52,312 nt of DNA from Methylorubrum zatmanii (GTDB lineage Bacteria; Pseudomonadota; Alphaproteobacteria; Rhizobiales; Beijerinckiaceae): the NCBI RefSeq assembly GCF_014845115.1, contig NZ_NKUI01000112.1, positions 1 through 52,312 of the forward strand, given 5' to 3'. Position numbers and translations under genes: made by a program. Each line of letters opens with the position of its first letter. The first letter of the stretch is position 1. Below the pieces are notes generated by a model, which did no database searches, was not told where the DNA came from, and worked only from the letters and a program-made list of their open reading frames with translations. This document shows, piece by piece, positions 17,303 to 24,785 of this stretch.

Positions 17303-17339
17303 TATCCATTCAGTGGATATCGTATCCTTCATTACGATA
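17303..17339 (-). promoter_or_regulatory. Tandem palindromic operator upstream of the molybdenum hydroxylase
   Basis: Two 17-bp dyads separated by TCG: TATCC-N7-GGATA (17303-17319, perfect) and TATCC-N7-CGATA (17323-17339, one mismatch). The central GGATA-TCG-TATCC is itself a perfect palindrome. Half-sites, 7-bp internal spacing and the TCG spacer all match the hyuA site at 297-333, which supports one shared regulator, inferred to be the IclR protein. Confidence 0.65.
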
Positions 17340-18292
17340 CGTTGCCGCGTTTGTCTGTCAATCTCTCAATCCTTCGAGGAAGTAATTTTTCTTCGGCGGC
17401 ATCGGGCGGGCGGATCGTATTCCCGAGCCAGAGTGGCGCGCGCACCGAACAGGCGCTCGGTCGACGACACGCGCCCTGGCAAGCAAGAGTGGGGCCGCTC
17501 GGGGCTCGGAGACGCATTGGCGCACCGTTCCGAAAACCGGATCCGGGCTGCCACGCCAAGCCATTGTTTTGAATTGATTTTTCCGAGAGCCGGAGGCCAC
17601 CTTTCGGGGCGATGCTCCCATCCTGCGCTCACCTTGCGCTCGGAGCACGGCCACTCGGAGCACGGCGTGGATCCGCTCGATGCAAGGCCGACCCGATCCG
17701 CACTGCCGGGACCAAACACCTGATCCTGTCTCCGGTCGATCGGACCGGAGGCAGGACAGGGGCACGATGGGGCTGCCGGGCAGTCTTTTGTTGCGCGTGC
17801 CTCCGAAACGGCCCGCAAAGCTATTTTTCCAACACGCTACCGCGAAAAATCACAGATACCGGCCGTTGCTCCCCGGCAGCAGATCGATGAAAACTGGCAT
17901 TGACGCAAACGCGCTCACCGCATGTCGCCGGCGATCGAAGACGACATCGAGCACTTGGTCCCGTCCGGCAAAATCACCTGGATGTTCACCGACTATAGCG
18001 GCGACCTTCCGTTCGCGGACCACAAGACGCCCGGCGAACTCGATGACGTGACAGGCCTCGGGATCGCCGTACACATCGACACGAACGGCGCCGCCCCGGG
18101 GCGATGCGCAGCCACCGTTCGGCTCTCCCTTCACATGACCTGAGGGGAGACCTCCGAGCGCGATAGGAATGGCTTCGCCAGCACGCCGGCCGCTGAGATC
18201 GTGCACTTGCGGTGCATCGCGCCACCGGACGCCGCCTGCGCAGGCTTCCGACCCGGATCGACCCAGGGCCGATCCTTCACACCCCGTCGGCG
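17340..18292. other. Gene-poor region between molybdenum hydroxylase and NCS2 permease
   Basis: About 950 bp with little recognisable coding sequence and locally lower GC. It contains a tandem 15-bp direct repeat built on CTCGGAGCACGG (about 17639-17668) and an A/T-rich patch around 17821-17853. A possible small ORF at 17922-18143 is listed separately. I see no tRNA-like cloverleaf or riboswitch that I can support. Confidence 0.5.
17922..18143 (+). CDS. Hypothetical small protein
   Basis: 73 residues, not recognised. Third codon positions are mostly G or C like the real genes around it, and the composition is acidic and unlike the Arg/Pro/Ala-rich translations of non-coding frames here. No clear ribosome-binding site precedes the ATG. 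No signal peptide, membrane segment or metal motif is visible. It could be a true small gene, the remnant of a longer one, or chance. Confidence 0.3.
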   Translation: MSPAIEDDIEHLVPSGKITWMFTDYSGDLPFADHKTPGELDDVTGLGIAVHIDTNGAAPGRCAATVRLSLHMT

Positions 18293-19678
18293 TCAATGCG
18301 CGTCGGCCGTCCTGGCCTGACGCAGGGCCGCGTCGCGGGCCTGTGCGGCGCTGCCGCGCCCGTTGAAGAACAGATTGAGCAGGACCGCCGCGATCGCGGC
18401 CAGCAGGATGCCCGATTCCAGCAACGGATGCAGCGCGGGCGGCATCTGCTTGAAGAAGGTCGGCGCGACGAGGGGGATCATGCCGAAGCCGACCGCGACG
18501 GCGACGATGAACAGGTTGTTGCGGTTGCCGGCAAAATCGACGGCGCCGAGGATGCGCACGCCCGTCGCCCCCACCATGCCGAACATCACGAGCCCGGCGC
18601 CGCCGAGCACGCAGGGCGGGACCGCCTCGACGAGGGCGGCGAGCTTCGGGATCAGGCCGAGCCCCAGCATGATGACGCCGCCGACCACGGTGACGAGGCG
18701 CGAGCGCACGCCGGTGACGCCCACGAGGCCGACATTCTGCGAGAACGAGGTGTAGGGAAAGGTGTTGAAGACGCCGCCGAGCAGCGTGCCGAGCCCGTCC
18801 GCGCGCAGGCCCCGGGTCAGGCGCTCCTCGCCGACCGGATCGCCGGTGATGGCCGAGAGCGCCAGGAACATGCCGGTCGACTCGATCATCACCACGATCA
18901 TCACGATGCAGAGCGTCGCCGCCGAGACGGGATCGAAGGTCGGCCAGCCGAAGTGGAACGGCTTGACCACGTCGAGCCACGGGGCCGCGACGACCTTCGC
19001 CGGATCGACGAGCCCGGCCATCGCGGCGACGAGCATGCCGAGGACGATGCCGATCAGGACGGACGCCGAGGAGACGAAGCCGGTCGTGAAGCGGGTGAGG
19101 GCGAGGATCGTGAGCAGGACGAAGGCGCTGATGCCGAGATTGAGCGGCGCGCCGTAATGCGGGCTGCCGACGCCGCCCGCCGCCCAGTTCACGCCGACCC
19201 GCATCAGCGAGATGCCGATCACCAGGATGATGGTGCCGGTGACGACCGGCGGGAAGAGCGGGAGCAGCCGTCCGACCAGCGGCGCGGCCAGGAGGCCGAA
19301 CAATCCGGCCACGATGACCGAGCCGTAGATCGTCGTCAGGCCGAGCGCGGGATTGGTGCCGATCGCGATCATCGGCGTGACCGAGGCGAAGGTCACTCCC
19401 ATCATCACCGGCATGCGGATGCCGATCCCCGGCAGGCCCCAGCTCTGGATCAGGGTGGCGATGCCGCAGGCGAACAGATCGGCGCTGACCAGGATCGCGA
19501 CCTCCTCCGGCGACAGCTTCAGGGCCCGTCCGACGATCAGCGGCACGGCCACCGCGCCGGCATACATCACCAGGACGTGCTGCAGGCCGAGCAGGCCCAG
19601 GGCGGACGGACGGATCTTCGTCCCGGGCACCGGTTCCTCAGACGCGGCCGGCGCCGCGCTCGCTGCACGCCCATCCAT
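18293..19678 (-). CDS. NCS2-family xanthine/uracil permease
   Basis: 461 residues of a nucleobase:cation symporter-2 protein with about 12-14 membrane segments. The opening LGLLGLQHVLVMYAGAVAVP is the family landmark after a 28-residue cytoplasmic tail. The NAT signature QNVGLVGVTGVRSR (Q-N-x-G-x4-T-G) is intact. NCS2 proteins import xanthine, urate, uracil or related bases using the proton gradient. The gene is divergent from uraD-hiuH across 183 bp, so the two probably share a control region. A xanthine or urate specificity fits the neighbours, but the sequence alone does not separate them. Confidence 0.92.
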   Translation of the reverse strand: MDGRAASAAPAASEEPVPGTKIRPSALGLLGLQHVLVMYAGAVAVPLIVGRALKLSPEEVAILVSADLFACGIATLIQSWGLPGIGIRMPVMMGVTFASVTPMIAIGTNPALGLTTIYGSVIVAGLFGLLAAPLVGRLLPLFPPVVTGTIILVIGISLMRVGVNWAAGGVGSPHYGAPLNLGISAFVLLTILALTRFTTGFVSSASVLIGIVLGMLVAAMAGLVDPAKVVAAPWLDVVKPFHFGWPTFDPVSAATLCIVMIVVMIESTGMFLALSAITGDPVGEERLTRGLRADGLGTLLGGVFNTFPYTSFSQNVGLVGVTGVRSRLVTVVGGVIMLGLGLIPKLAALVEAVPPCVLGGAGLVMFGMVGATGVRILGAVDFAGNRNNLFIVAVAVGFGMIPLVAPTFFKQMPPALHPLLESGILLAAIAAVLLNLFFNGRGSAAQARDAALRQARTADAH

Positions 19679-19861
19679 GCGCGGTATCCTCCTGGTCTTC
19701 TCCGGAACGCGACGTCCGGGCCGAGCCCCGACCGCAAGGCGTGTGCCAGCCGGTGCGCGGCGGCGACGCGCGATCGATGGACGGCCGTGGCCCGGAGCCT
19801 GCTACGGTCGGCGCGGCCCGCCGCGCGACCGGGGCGGGCGGATCCGGCCGATGAGCGCACG
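19679..19861. promoter_or_regulatory. Divergent promoter region, NCS2 permease / uraD-hiuH
   Basis: 183 bp between two outward-facing starts; both promoters must lie here. No TATCC-type palindrome of the hyuA class is present, so these genes are probably outside the IclR regulon proposed for the first 17 kb. Confidence 0.5.
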
Positions 19862-20746
19862 ATGACCGTCACCCTTTCCACCCTCAACGCCGCACCGTCG
19901 GCGGTCTTCGTCGAGACGCTCGGCGCCGTGTTCGAGCACGCGCCGTGGGTCGCGGAAGGCGCCGCGGCGGGCCGTCCCTATCCGACGGTCGAGGCCCTGT
20001 TCGCGGCCATGCGCGCGACCGTGCAGAGGGCGGAGGAGGGGCGGCGGCTCGCCCTGCTCGCCGGGCATCCCGAACTGGCCGGACGGGCCGCGCGGGCGGG
20101 CAGGATCGCGCCCGATTCCATCGCCGAGCAGGCGGCGGCGGGCCTCGACCGGCTGTCGGAGGCCGAGTTCGCGCGCTTCGCGGCGCTCAACGCCGCCTAT
20201 CGTGAAAAATTCGGCATTCCCTTCATCCTGTGCGTCAAGCGGCACGGACGCGCCTCGCTGCTCGCGACCTTCGAGCGGCGGCTCGGATCGAGCCCCGAGA
20301 TCGAGCGGCGCGTGGCGGAGGACGAGGTGATGCGCATCGCCGCGATCCGCCTCGATGCCCTGGTGACCGGGGAGGGGCCCTTGCAGACCAAGGGCCGGAT
20401 CTCGACGCATGTGCTGGATACGGCGCTGGGCCGTCCCGCCGCCGGCGTCGCGCTGGAGCTCTACGAGATCGTCTCCGCGACGGAAGCGGCCCTCGTCGCC
20501 CGCGCGGTGACCAATGCCGACGGGCGTACCGATGCGCCGCTGGTGCACGGGCGGCCGGTGCCGGTCGCGACCTACGAACTTCGCGTCCGGCTCGGCGATT
20601 ATCACCGCCGCCTCGGGCTCGACCTGCCCGATCCGCCCTTCCTCGACATCGTGCCGCTGCGCTTCGGCGTGAGCGAGCCGGAGGGCCATTACCACGTGCC
20701 CCTGGTCGCCACGCCGTGGAGCTTCCAGACCTATCGCGGAAGCTGA
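19862..20746 (+). CDS. uraD-hiuH: Bifunctional OHCU decarboxylase / 5-hydroxyisourate hydrolase
   Basis: 294 residues with two domains. Residues 1 to about 165 are OHCU decarboxylase (UraD), with the catalytic-histidine motif HPELAGR and the YREKFGIPFI segment. From about residue 180 a transthyretin-like 5-hydroxyisourate hydrolase follows (ISTHVLDTALGRPAAGV), ending in the diagnostic YRGS. The enzyme takes 5-hydroxyisourate, the product of urate oxidation, to S-allantoin; domain order is reversed relative to reaction order. The ATG at 19862 is used because the domain begins there; the long upstream in-frame extension is antisense to the permease. No urate oxidase gene is in the window. Such fusions are known, for example plant allantoin synthase. 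Confidence 0.94.
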   Translation: MTVTLSTLNAAPSAVFVETLGAVFEHAPWVAEGAAAGRPYPTVEALFAAMRATVQRAEEGRRLALLAGHPELAGRAARAGRIAPDSIAEQAAAGLDRLSEAEFARFAALNAAYREKFGIPFILCVKRHGRASLLATFERRLGSSPEIERRVAEDEVMRIAAIRLDALVTGEGPLQTKGRISTHVLDTALGRPAAGVALELYEIVSATEAALVARAVTNADGRTDAPLVHGRPVPVATYELRVRLGDYHRRLGLDLPDPPFLDIVPLRFGVSEPEGHYHVPLVATPWSFQTYRGS

Positions 20747-20766
20747 CCGGACCCGCAGCGCCTCAT

Positions 20767-20872
20767 ACCCAATCCGGTTGATCCCTTCGGGATGGCGGAT
20801 TGGGGCTCCGCTCAGACGCCGCGCGGGCTTGCCGATCCGGGAACCGCTTGAGGCAAGCGGTTCCCGGATCAG
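20767..20872. repeat. Two-hairpin dispersed repeat, copy 2
   Basis: Begins ACCCAATCCGG. The right hairpin is a perfect 17-bp stem (20834-20850 with 20854-20870) with an AGG loop. The terminal ATCAG overlaps the stop codon of the minus-strand hpxZ-like gene (20869-20871). It also sits between convergent uraD-hiuH and hpxZ and could terminate both. Confidence 0.88.
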
Positions 20873-21270
20873 GCGCCGCCGCCCTCCTCATCGCCATCGA
20901 TGACGCTGACATGGGCGGCCACCACCTTCCAGCCATCGGGAAAGCGCACCCAGGTCTGGCTCTGGCGCCCGATCCGGCCGGGGGCGGCCTCGCGCCGGAA
21001 CAGCGTCATCGCCACGGCGTGGTCGCGGCCGAAGGTGGTGATGACGGTGCGGGCGAGGTCGCGCGCGAGGCCCTGCGCCGGGCGGGCCCGGCGGAAGGCG
21101 CGGATCGCCTCCATGCCGTAGAGGTTCTCCGCCGCGCCGTAGCGGATGGTGCGGGAATCGTCGTGGAACAGCCGTTCGAGGGTCGCGACGTCGTTGCCCA
21201 CCAGGGCCGCCTCGTAGGTCGCGAAGACCCGCTCGACCTCGGCCTTCACCTCGGGATCGTCGATGATCAT
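20869..21270 (-). CDS. hpxZ: AtzH/HpxZ-like protein (DUF3225)
   Basis: 133 residues of the SnoaL-like AtzH family. HpxZ is linked to oxalurate use in the Klebsiella purine pathway, and AtzH in the cyanuric acid pathway acts on 1,3-dicarboxyurea. The cone-shaped NTF2-like fold is visible: an N-terminal helix (VKAEVERVFATYEAAL), LERLFHDDSRTIRYG, and the closing strands GRQSQTWVRFPDGWKVVAAHVS. Its start overlaps the amidase stop by 4 bp (ATGA), so the two are translationally coupled. Confidence 0.87.
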   Translation of the reverse strand: MIIDDPEVKAEVERVFATYEAALVGNDVATLERLFHDDSRTIRYGAAENLYGMEAIRAFRRARPAQGLARDLARTVITTFGRDHAVAMTLFRREAAPGRIGRQSQTWVRFPDGWKVVAAHVSVIDGDEEGGGA

Positions 21271-22682
21271 GGCGCGCCCTCCAGGGCGGCGACCGGCGCC
21301 CGGACCGCGCCCGCGCGCTCGAGGTGATGCGCGACGCGCAGGCAGAGCGACTCGTTCCAGGGCGCGGCGACGACCTGCACCCCGAGCGGCAGGCCGTCAT
21401 CGAGCCAGACCGGCACCGCGACCACGGGCAGGCCGATGAACGAGAGCGGCTGCGTGAACAGGCCGAGATTGGCCCGCACCGGCAAGGCGACGCCGTCGAG
21501 GACGAAGCTCGTCTGGCCGGAGCGCGGCGCCCGGCAGGGCGTGGCGGGCGCCAGGATCACGTCGACCTCGCGGAACAGGTCGAGCACGGCGTCGCGGTAC
21601 CAGCGGCGGAAACGCTGCGCCCGCTCGACGAAGGGCGCGGGCAGCATCGCCCCGGCGAGGAGCCGGTCGCGCACCGCCGGATCGAAATCGCCCGCGCGCT
21701 CCCGCAGCCGGTCGAGATGCAGCGCGGCGCCTTCGGCCGCGGTGATCAGATAGGCCGCCGCCCGGGCGCGGGCCGCCTCCGGGATCTCGACGCTGCCGGT
21801 CACGCCCAGGGCCCCGGCGACGCGCGCGACGGCGGCGAAGGCCTCCGGATCGCCCCGGTTGGCGAAATAGCCTCCGGCGACGGCGATGCGGAGGTCGGCG
21901 ATGCCCCGGTCGAGGTCCGGAAGCGCGGGCTCGGCCGGGCGGGACGTGGCGGCGGGATCCTCGGGATCGGGGCCCTGCAAGGCGTCGTAGGCCAAAGCGA
22001 GGTCGCGGCTCGAGCGCGCCATCGGCCCGAGATGGTCGAGGCTTCCGACGAAGGGGAAACTGCCGGCCCGGCTCAGCCGTCCGTAGGTCGGCTTGAGGCC
22101 GAAGCAGCCGCAGAAAGCGGAGGGCACGCGGATCGAGCCGTTGGTGTCGGAGGCGAGCGCGACCGGCACCAGGCCCGCAGCCACCGCCGCACCCGAGCCG
22201 CCCGAGGAGCCGCCTGACATGTGGCCGAGGGCGTGCGGGTTGCGGGTGTTGCCGTCGTGGACGTTCTCGCCGGTGAAGTCGTAGGCGTATTCGCCCATGG
22301 CGAGGGCACCGACCAGGACGGCCCCCGCCGCCTCCAGGCGCCGAACCAGGGCGGCGTCGCGGGCGGCCGGCGCTCGCTCGCGGTTGATCCGCGAGCCCGC
22401 CCGCGTCGGGAGCCCGGCGACGTCGAACAGGTTCTTGACCGCGAAGGGGACCCCGGCCAGGGGGCCGAGTGCCTCGCCGCGCGCCCGTGCCGCGTCGAGG
22501 GCGGCGGCGCGGGCGATGGCGCGCGCGCCGAGGATATCGGTGAAGCTGTTCACCGCCGGGTCGATGCGGGCGATGCGGGCGAGGGCGGCGGCCACCACCT
22601 CGCGGACCTCGACCGTCCCGTCCGATACGGCCCGGGCGATGTCGGCCGCCGGGGCGAGGCTCCAATCCGGCAAAGCGCTCAC
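21267..22682 (-). CDS. atzE: AtzE-family amidase (1-carboxybiuret/oxalurate hydrolase-like)
   Basis: 471 residues of the amidase-signature family. The catalytic lysine lies in PFAVKNLFD, and the serine-rich signature follows as GGSSGGSGAAVAAGLVP with the SDTNGS segment, giving the Ser-cisSer-Lys triad. In characterised systems AtzE forms a complex with the tiny AtzG and hydrolyses 1-carboxybiuret; the HpxY homologue is assigned to oxalurate. GTG start at 22682 overlaps the atzG-like stop by 4 bp (GTGA), and its own stop overlaps hpxZ. The three-gene order AtzG-AtzE-AtzH is conserved in other proteobacteria, so a urea/allophanate-releasing role at the end of an N-heterocycle pathway is likely. 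Confidence 0.9.
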   Translation of the reverse strand: MSALPDWSLAPAADIARAVSDGTVEVREVVAAALARIARIDPAVNSFTDILGARAIARAAALDAARARGEALGPLAGVPFAVKNLFDVAGLPTRAGSRINRERAPAARDAALVRRLEAAGAVLVGALAMGEYAYDFTGENVHDGNTRNPHALGHMSGGSSGGSGAAVAAGLVPVALASDTNGSIRVPSAFCGCFGLKPTYGRLSRAGSFPFVGSLDHLGPMARSSRDLALAYDALQGPDPEDPAATSRPAEPALPDLDRGIADLRIAVAGGYFANRGDPEAFAAVARVAGALGVTGSVEIPEAARARAAAYLITAAEGAALHLDRLRERAGDFDPAVRDRLLAGAMLPAPFVERAQRFRRWYRDAVLDLFREVDVILAPATPCRAPRSGQTSFVLDGVALPVRANLGLFTQPLSFIGLPVVAVPVWLDDGLPLGVQVVAAPWNESLCLRVAHHLERAGAVRAPVAALEGAP

Positions 22683-22882
22683 GCCGCGTAGACCGGGGCG
22701 GCCTCGGTCGCGTCGGGCAGCGGGAAGCCGCCGACGAGTGCCGCCGCCGCGTGCAGCACCCGCAGATTGGCGACGACCGCCTCGGTCCAGGCCGGGTCGA
22801 GGGCGAGGCCGAGCACGCTCGCCGCGCTCGCGGCATAGGCGTCGAGATCGGGCATCGGCATGTCGGCGGCGTGATCGGTCAT
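22679..22882 (-). CDS. atzG: AtzG/HpxX-like small subunit (DUF4089)
   Basis: 67 residues, short, Ala-rich and helical, with the pattern LDLPDLDAY-like start and LDPAWTEAVVANLRVLHAAAALVGGFPLPD typical of DUF4089, split here only as landmarks. AtzG is the accessory chain that stabilises and completes AtzE. ATG at 22882; stop overlaps the amidase GTG start. The assignment rests on both sequence and its position directly before atzE. Confidence 0.85.
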   Translation of the reverse strand: MTDHAADMPMPDLDAYAASAASVLGLALDPAWTEAVVANLRVLHAAAALVGGFPLPDATEAAPVYAA

Positions 22883-23001
22883 TCTGTCCCCTAGGGATCG
22901 GGTGCTTCGCGGCCGGCCAGGTGCAACCGCCGGGCCAGGGCCGGCCGTCGGAGGGCGGGATGCCGGTGGCGGCCGGACGCGCGCCACGGTTGGCCGAGGG
23001 C
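22883..23001. other. Gap upstream of atzG with eroded coding sequence
   Basis: No intact gene. The minus-strand frame continuing from the pseudogene at 23002-23172 runs to a TAG near 22891 but no longer resembles an isochorismatase-family protein. The atzG promoter must lie here or further upstream. Confidence 0.4.
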
Positions 23002-23172
23002 GGCGAGCAAGGAGACGCCGTTGCCGAGGCTCTCGCCGAAGCCGCCGGGCTCGAGGAAGTCGCGCGGCCTGTCGATGACGATCAAGTCCGTCGCGACCGG
23101 ATCGAACGCCAGGGGAGACGGCTCGGCACCGAGAAGGGGCCGCTGGACGGGCAACCGCTGGGCGGGAATGGG
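23002..23172 (-). pseudogene. Remnant of an isochorismatase-like cysteine hydrolase
   Basis: Translation of this strand gives about 57 residues that match the N-terminal region of isochorismatase-family amidohydrolases such as biuret hydrolase and N-carbamoylsarcosine amidohydrolase: FDPVATDLIVIDRPRDF, then LEPGGFGESLGNGVSLLA. In active enzymes the motif is VIDMQRDF, and its aspartate is catalytic; here MQ is replaced by RP while the D is kept. Beyond SLLA the similarity stops, and no downstream frame restores the lysine or cysteine motifs. No good start codon precedes it. It is placed just upstream of atzG-atzE-hpxZ on the same strand, where such a hydrolase would make sense. Confidence 0.7.
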
Positions 23173-23693
23173 CAAGCTCGGAGCGCTCTCGCGGGACCGG
23201 GCGCGGGATCGTCCGGGCCGCCGCGATGACGGACCGCCCTCGCCGGAAATCCTGCCCGATCCCGTCGACCGATGCACGAAGTGTCGCCAACTGACGCCTG
23301 TCCAGGCATCCGGCCAAGCATCCGGCCAAGCCCCCGGCAAGGTGCGCCCGGCGAGGTGCGTCCGGCCCCGGCTCCGCCAGCGCTCGCAAAGCGTCCTCAC
23401 CCCGAGGCATTTCCGGCACCCTGTCCATGAAATACGCAGCGTGGCCAAACGGCAGGCTACCGCGCAGGAATTTCAAAGATTTATCCGGCCGCAGCGAAGA
23501 CTCAACTTCCATATCCAGCGATCTTACCGGCGATCCATCACCGTTTTACATGGAGACCACATGCGCTGCGCCGGAAATGTGTTGCAGATTTGTGACGTAC
23601 GCTGTTGTCCGAGCACCGGAAACCTACCAACCCATCGAGGTTGGCATTCCCGTTGCTGCTCCCTTGCCACACGAACGCTTGGAGAGAACAAGA
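23173..23693. other. Intergenic region upstream of the Tsx-like gene
   Basis: About 520 bp with no supportable gene. It has a Pro/Gly-encoding direct repeat GCATCCGGCCAA (about 23307-23329) and becomes less GC-rich from about 23440 to 23690, consistent with a promoter region for the channel gene at 23694. I see no clear operator palindrome. Confidence 0.4.
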
Positions 23694-24704
23694 ATGTCGG
23701 TTCGGGGGCTTGCGGCGGTCGCGCTGTCGCTTTTCACGGTCGGTACGGCGGCCGCGGCAGATCTCGGTATGGACAAGATCCAGCAGACCAAGGCACCGGA
23801 GGAGGTGGTCGCCAAGGACGTGCCGTTCTTCCTGTTCGCCGATACGCAGATCAGTTACCGCTACCAGTTCCCCACCGTCACGCCCGGCATCCAGATCCAG
23901 CGGCCGGACGGCAGCTTCCGCTCCCGTGAGGCGCCCAAGAACATCCTCAACATCTCGCATGCCGATGCCTGGGCCTACGGCACCAACTTCTTCTCCCTCG
24001 ACATCCTGCAATCCGGTTCGCAATTCCCGGCCGGCACCACCAACACCCCCGGCGGGGTGCCGGTCTCTCGCGATTACGGCAACACCGAAGCCTACGGCCT
24101 CTATCGCGGCACCCTGAGCCTCAACGCCCTCACCGGAACCAAGGCCTTCACCCTGCCCGGCATCGTCAAGGAGATCTCCCTCGCCTTCGGCTTCGACGCC
24201 AACTCGCAGAACGACGCCTTCGGCTCGAAGAAGCGCGATGTCGTCGGCGGCCTCAACTTCGCGTTCGATGTGCCCGCCGGCTTCCTCAACCTCTCGGTGC
24301 ACGCCTACAAGGAATGGAACCGCAACGGCTTCAACACGCAGCCCGACCGCGACCAGAGCTTCAACACGGTGCCCGAGTTCGAGATCGTCTACAGCCTCCC
24401 GCTGACCTTCACCGGGCTGCCGCTGACGCTGGCGGGCTTCAACAACATCGTCCTGCCCAAGGGCCGCGGCATCAGCGGCAATCCGGCGGCCTACGCCTTC
24501 AACCCGCCGCGCGGGCTCGAATTCCTCTCGCGCACCAACCTCGTGCTCGATCTGGGCAAGCTCGTCTACGATCAGCCCAACAAGGTCGATGTCTTCATCG
24601 GCTTCCAGTACTGGCTCAACAAATTCGGTAACCAGGAAACCGCGACCTTCAAGGGCACCGAGGAGAAGAGCTTCCTCGCCGGCGTCGCCTTCCATATCTT
24701 CTGA
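23694..24704 (+). CDS. Tsx-like nucleoside-specific outer-membrane channel
   Basis: 336 residues. Signal peptide at residues 1 to about 21 (LAAVALSLFTVGTAAAA), then a mature protein rich in alternating beta-strand pattern with many aromatic residues and a C-terminal phenylalanine (AFHIF), the usual outer-membrane barrel insertion signal. The segment KVDVFIGFQYWLNKFGN near the end resembles the Tsx family of nucleoside channels. The start at 23694 follows GGAGAGAACAAGA, a plausible ribosome site; upstream in-frame sequence is not signal-peptide-like. It sits just before a BMP-type importer on the same strand, giving a matched outer- and inner-membrane uptake route for nucleosides. Assignment to Tsx is by eye; another small-solute barrel is possible. 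Confidence 0.72.
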   Translation: MSVRGLAAVALSLFTVGTAAAADLGMDKIQQTKAPEEVVAKDVPFFLFADTQISYRYQFPTVTPGIQIQRPDGSFRSREAPKNILNISHADAWAYGTNFFSLDILQSGSQFPAGTTNTPGGVPVSRDYGNTEAYGLYRGTLSLNALTGTKAFTLPGIVKEISLAFGFDANSQNDAFGSKKRDVVGGLNFAFDVPAGFLNLSVHAYKEWNRNGFNTQPDRDQSFNTVPEFEIVYSLPLTFTGLPLTLAGFNNIVLPKGRGISGNPAAYAFNPPRGLEFLSRTNLVLDLGKLVYDQPNKVDVFIGFQYWLNKFGNQETATFKGTEEKSFLAGVAFHIF

Positions 24705-24728
24705 TCACCCGGCCGGATTCGCCAGGCC

Positions 24729-24756
24729 GCCCGTGCTGCCGACCCGCAGCACGGGC
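24729..24756 (+). terminator. Hairpin after the Tsx-like gene
   Basis: Perfect 11-bp stem (24729-24739 with 24746-24756) with CGACCC loop, 24 bp after the stop codon. No T-tract. It may end the channel transcript partly or set its level relative to the ABC genes that start 30 bp later. Confidence 0.5.
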
Positions 24757-24785
24757 TCCATCGAGAGGAGTGTGAAATCGACCCG

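Noticed and set aside
23427..23693. N-terminal extension of the Tsx-like protein
   Set aside because: The extension is not conserved in character and would bury the clear signal peptide that begins at 23694.
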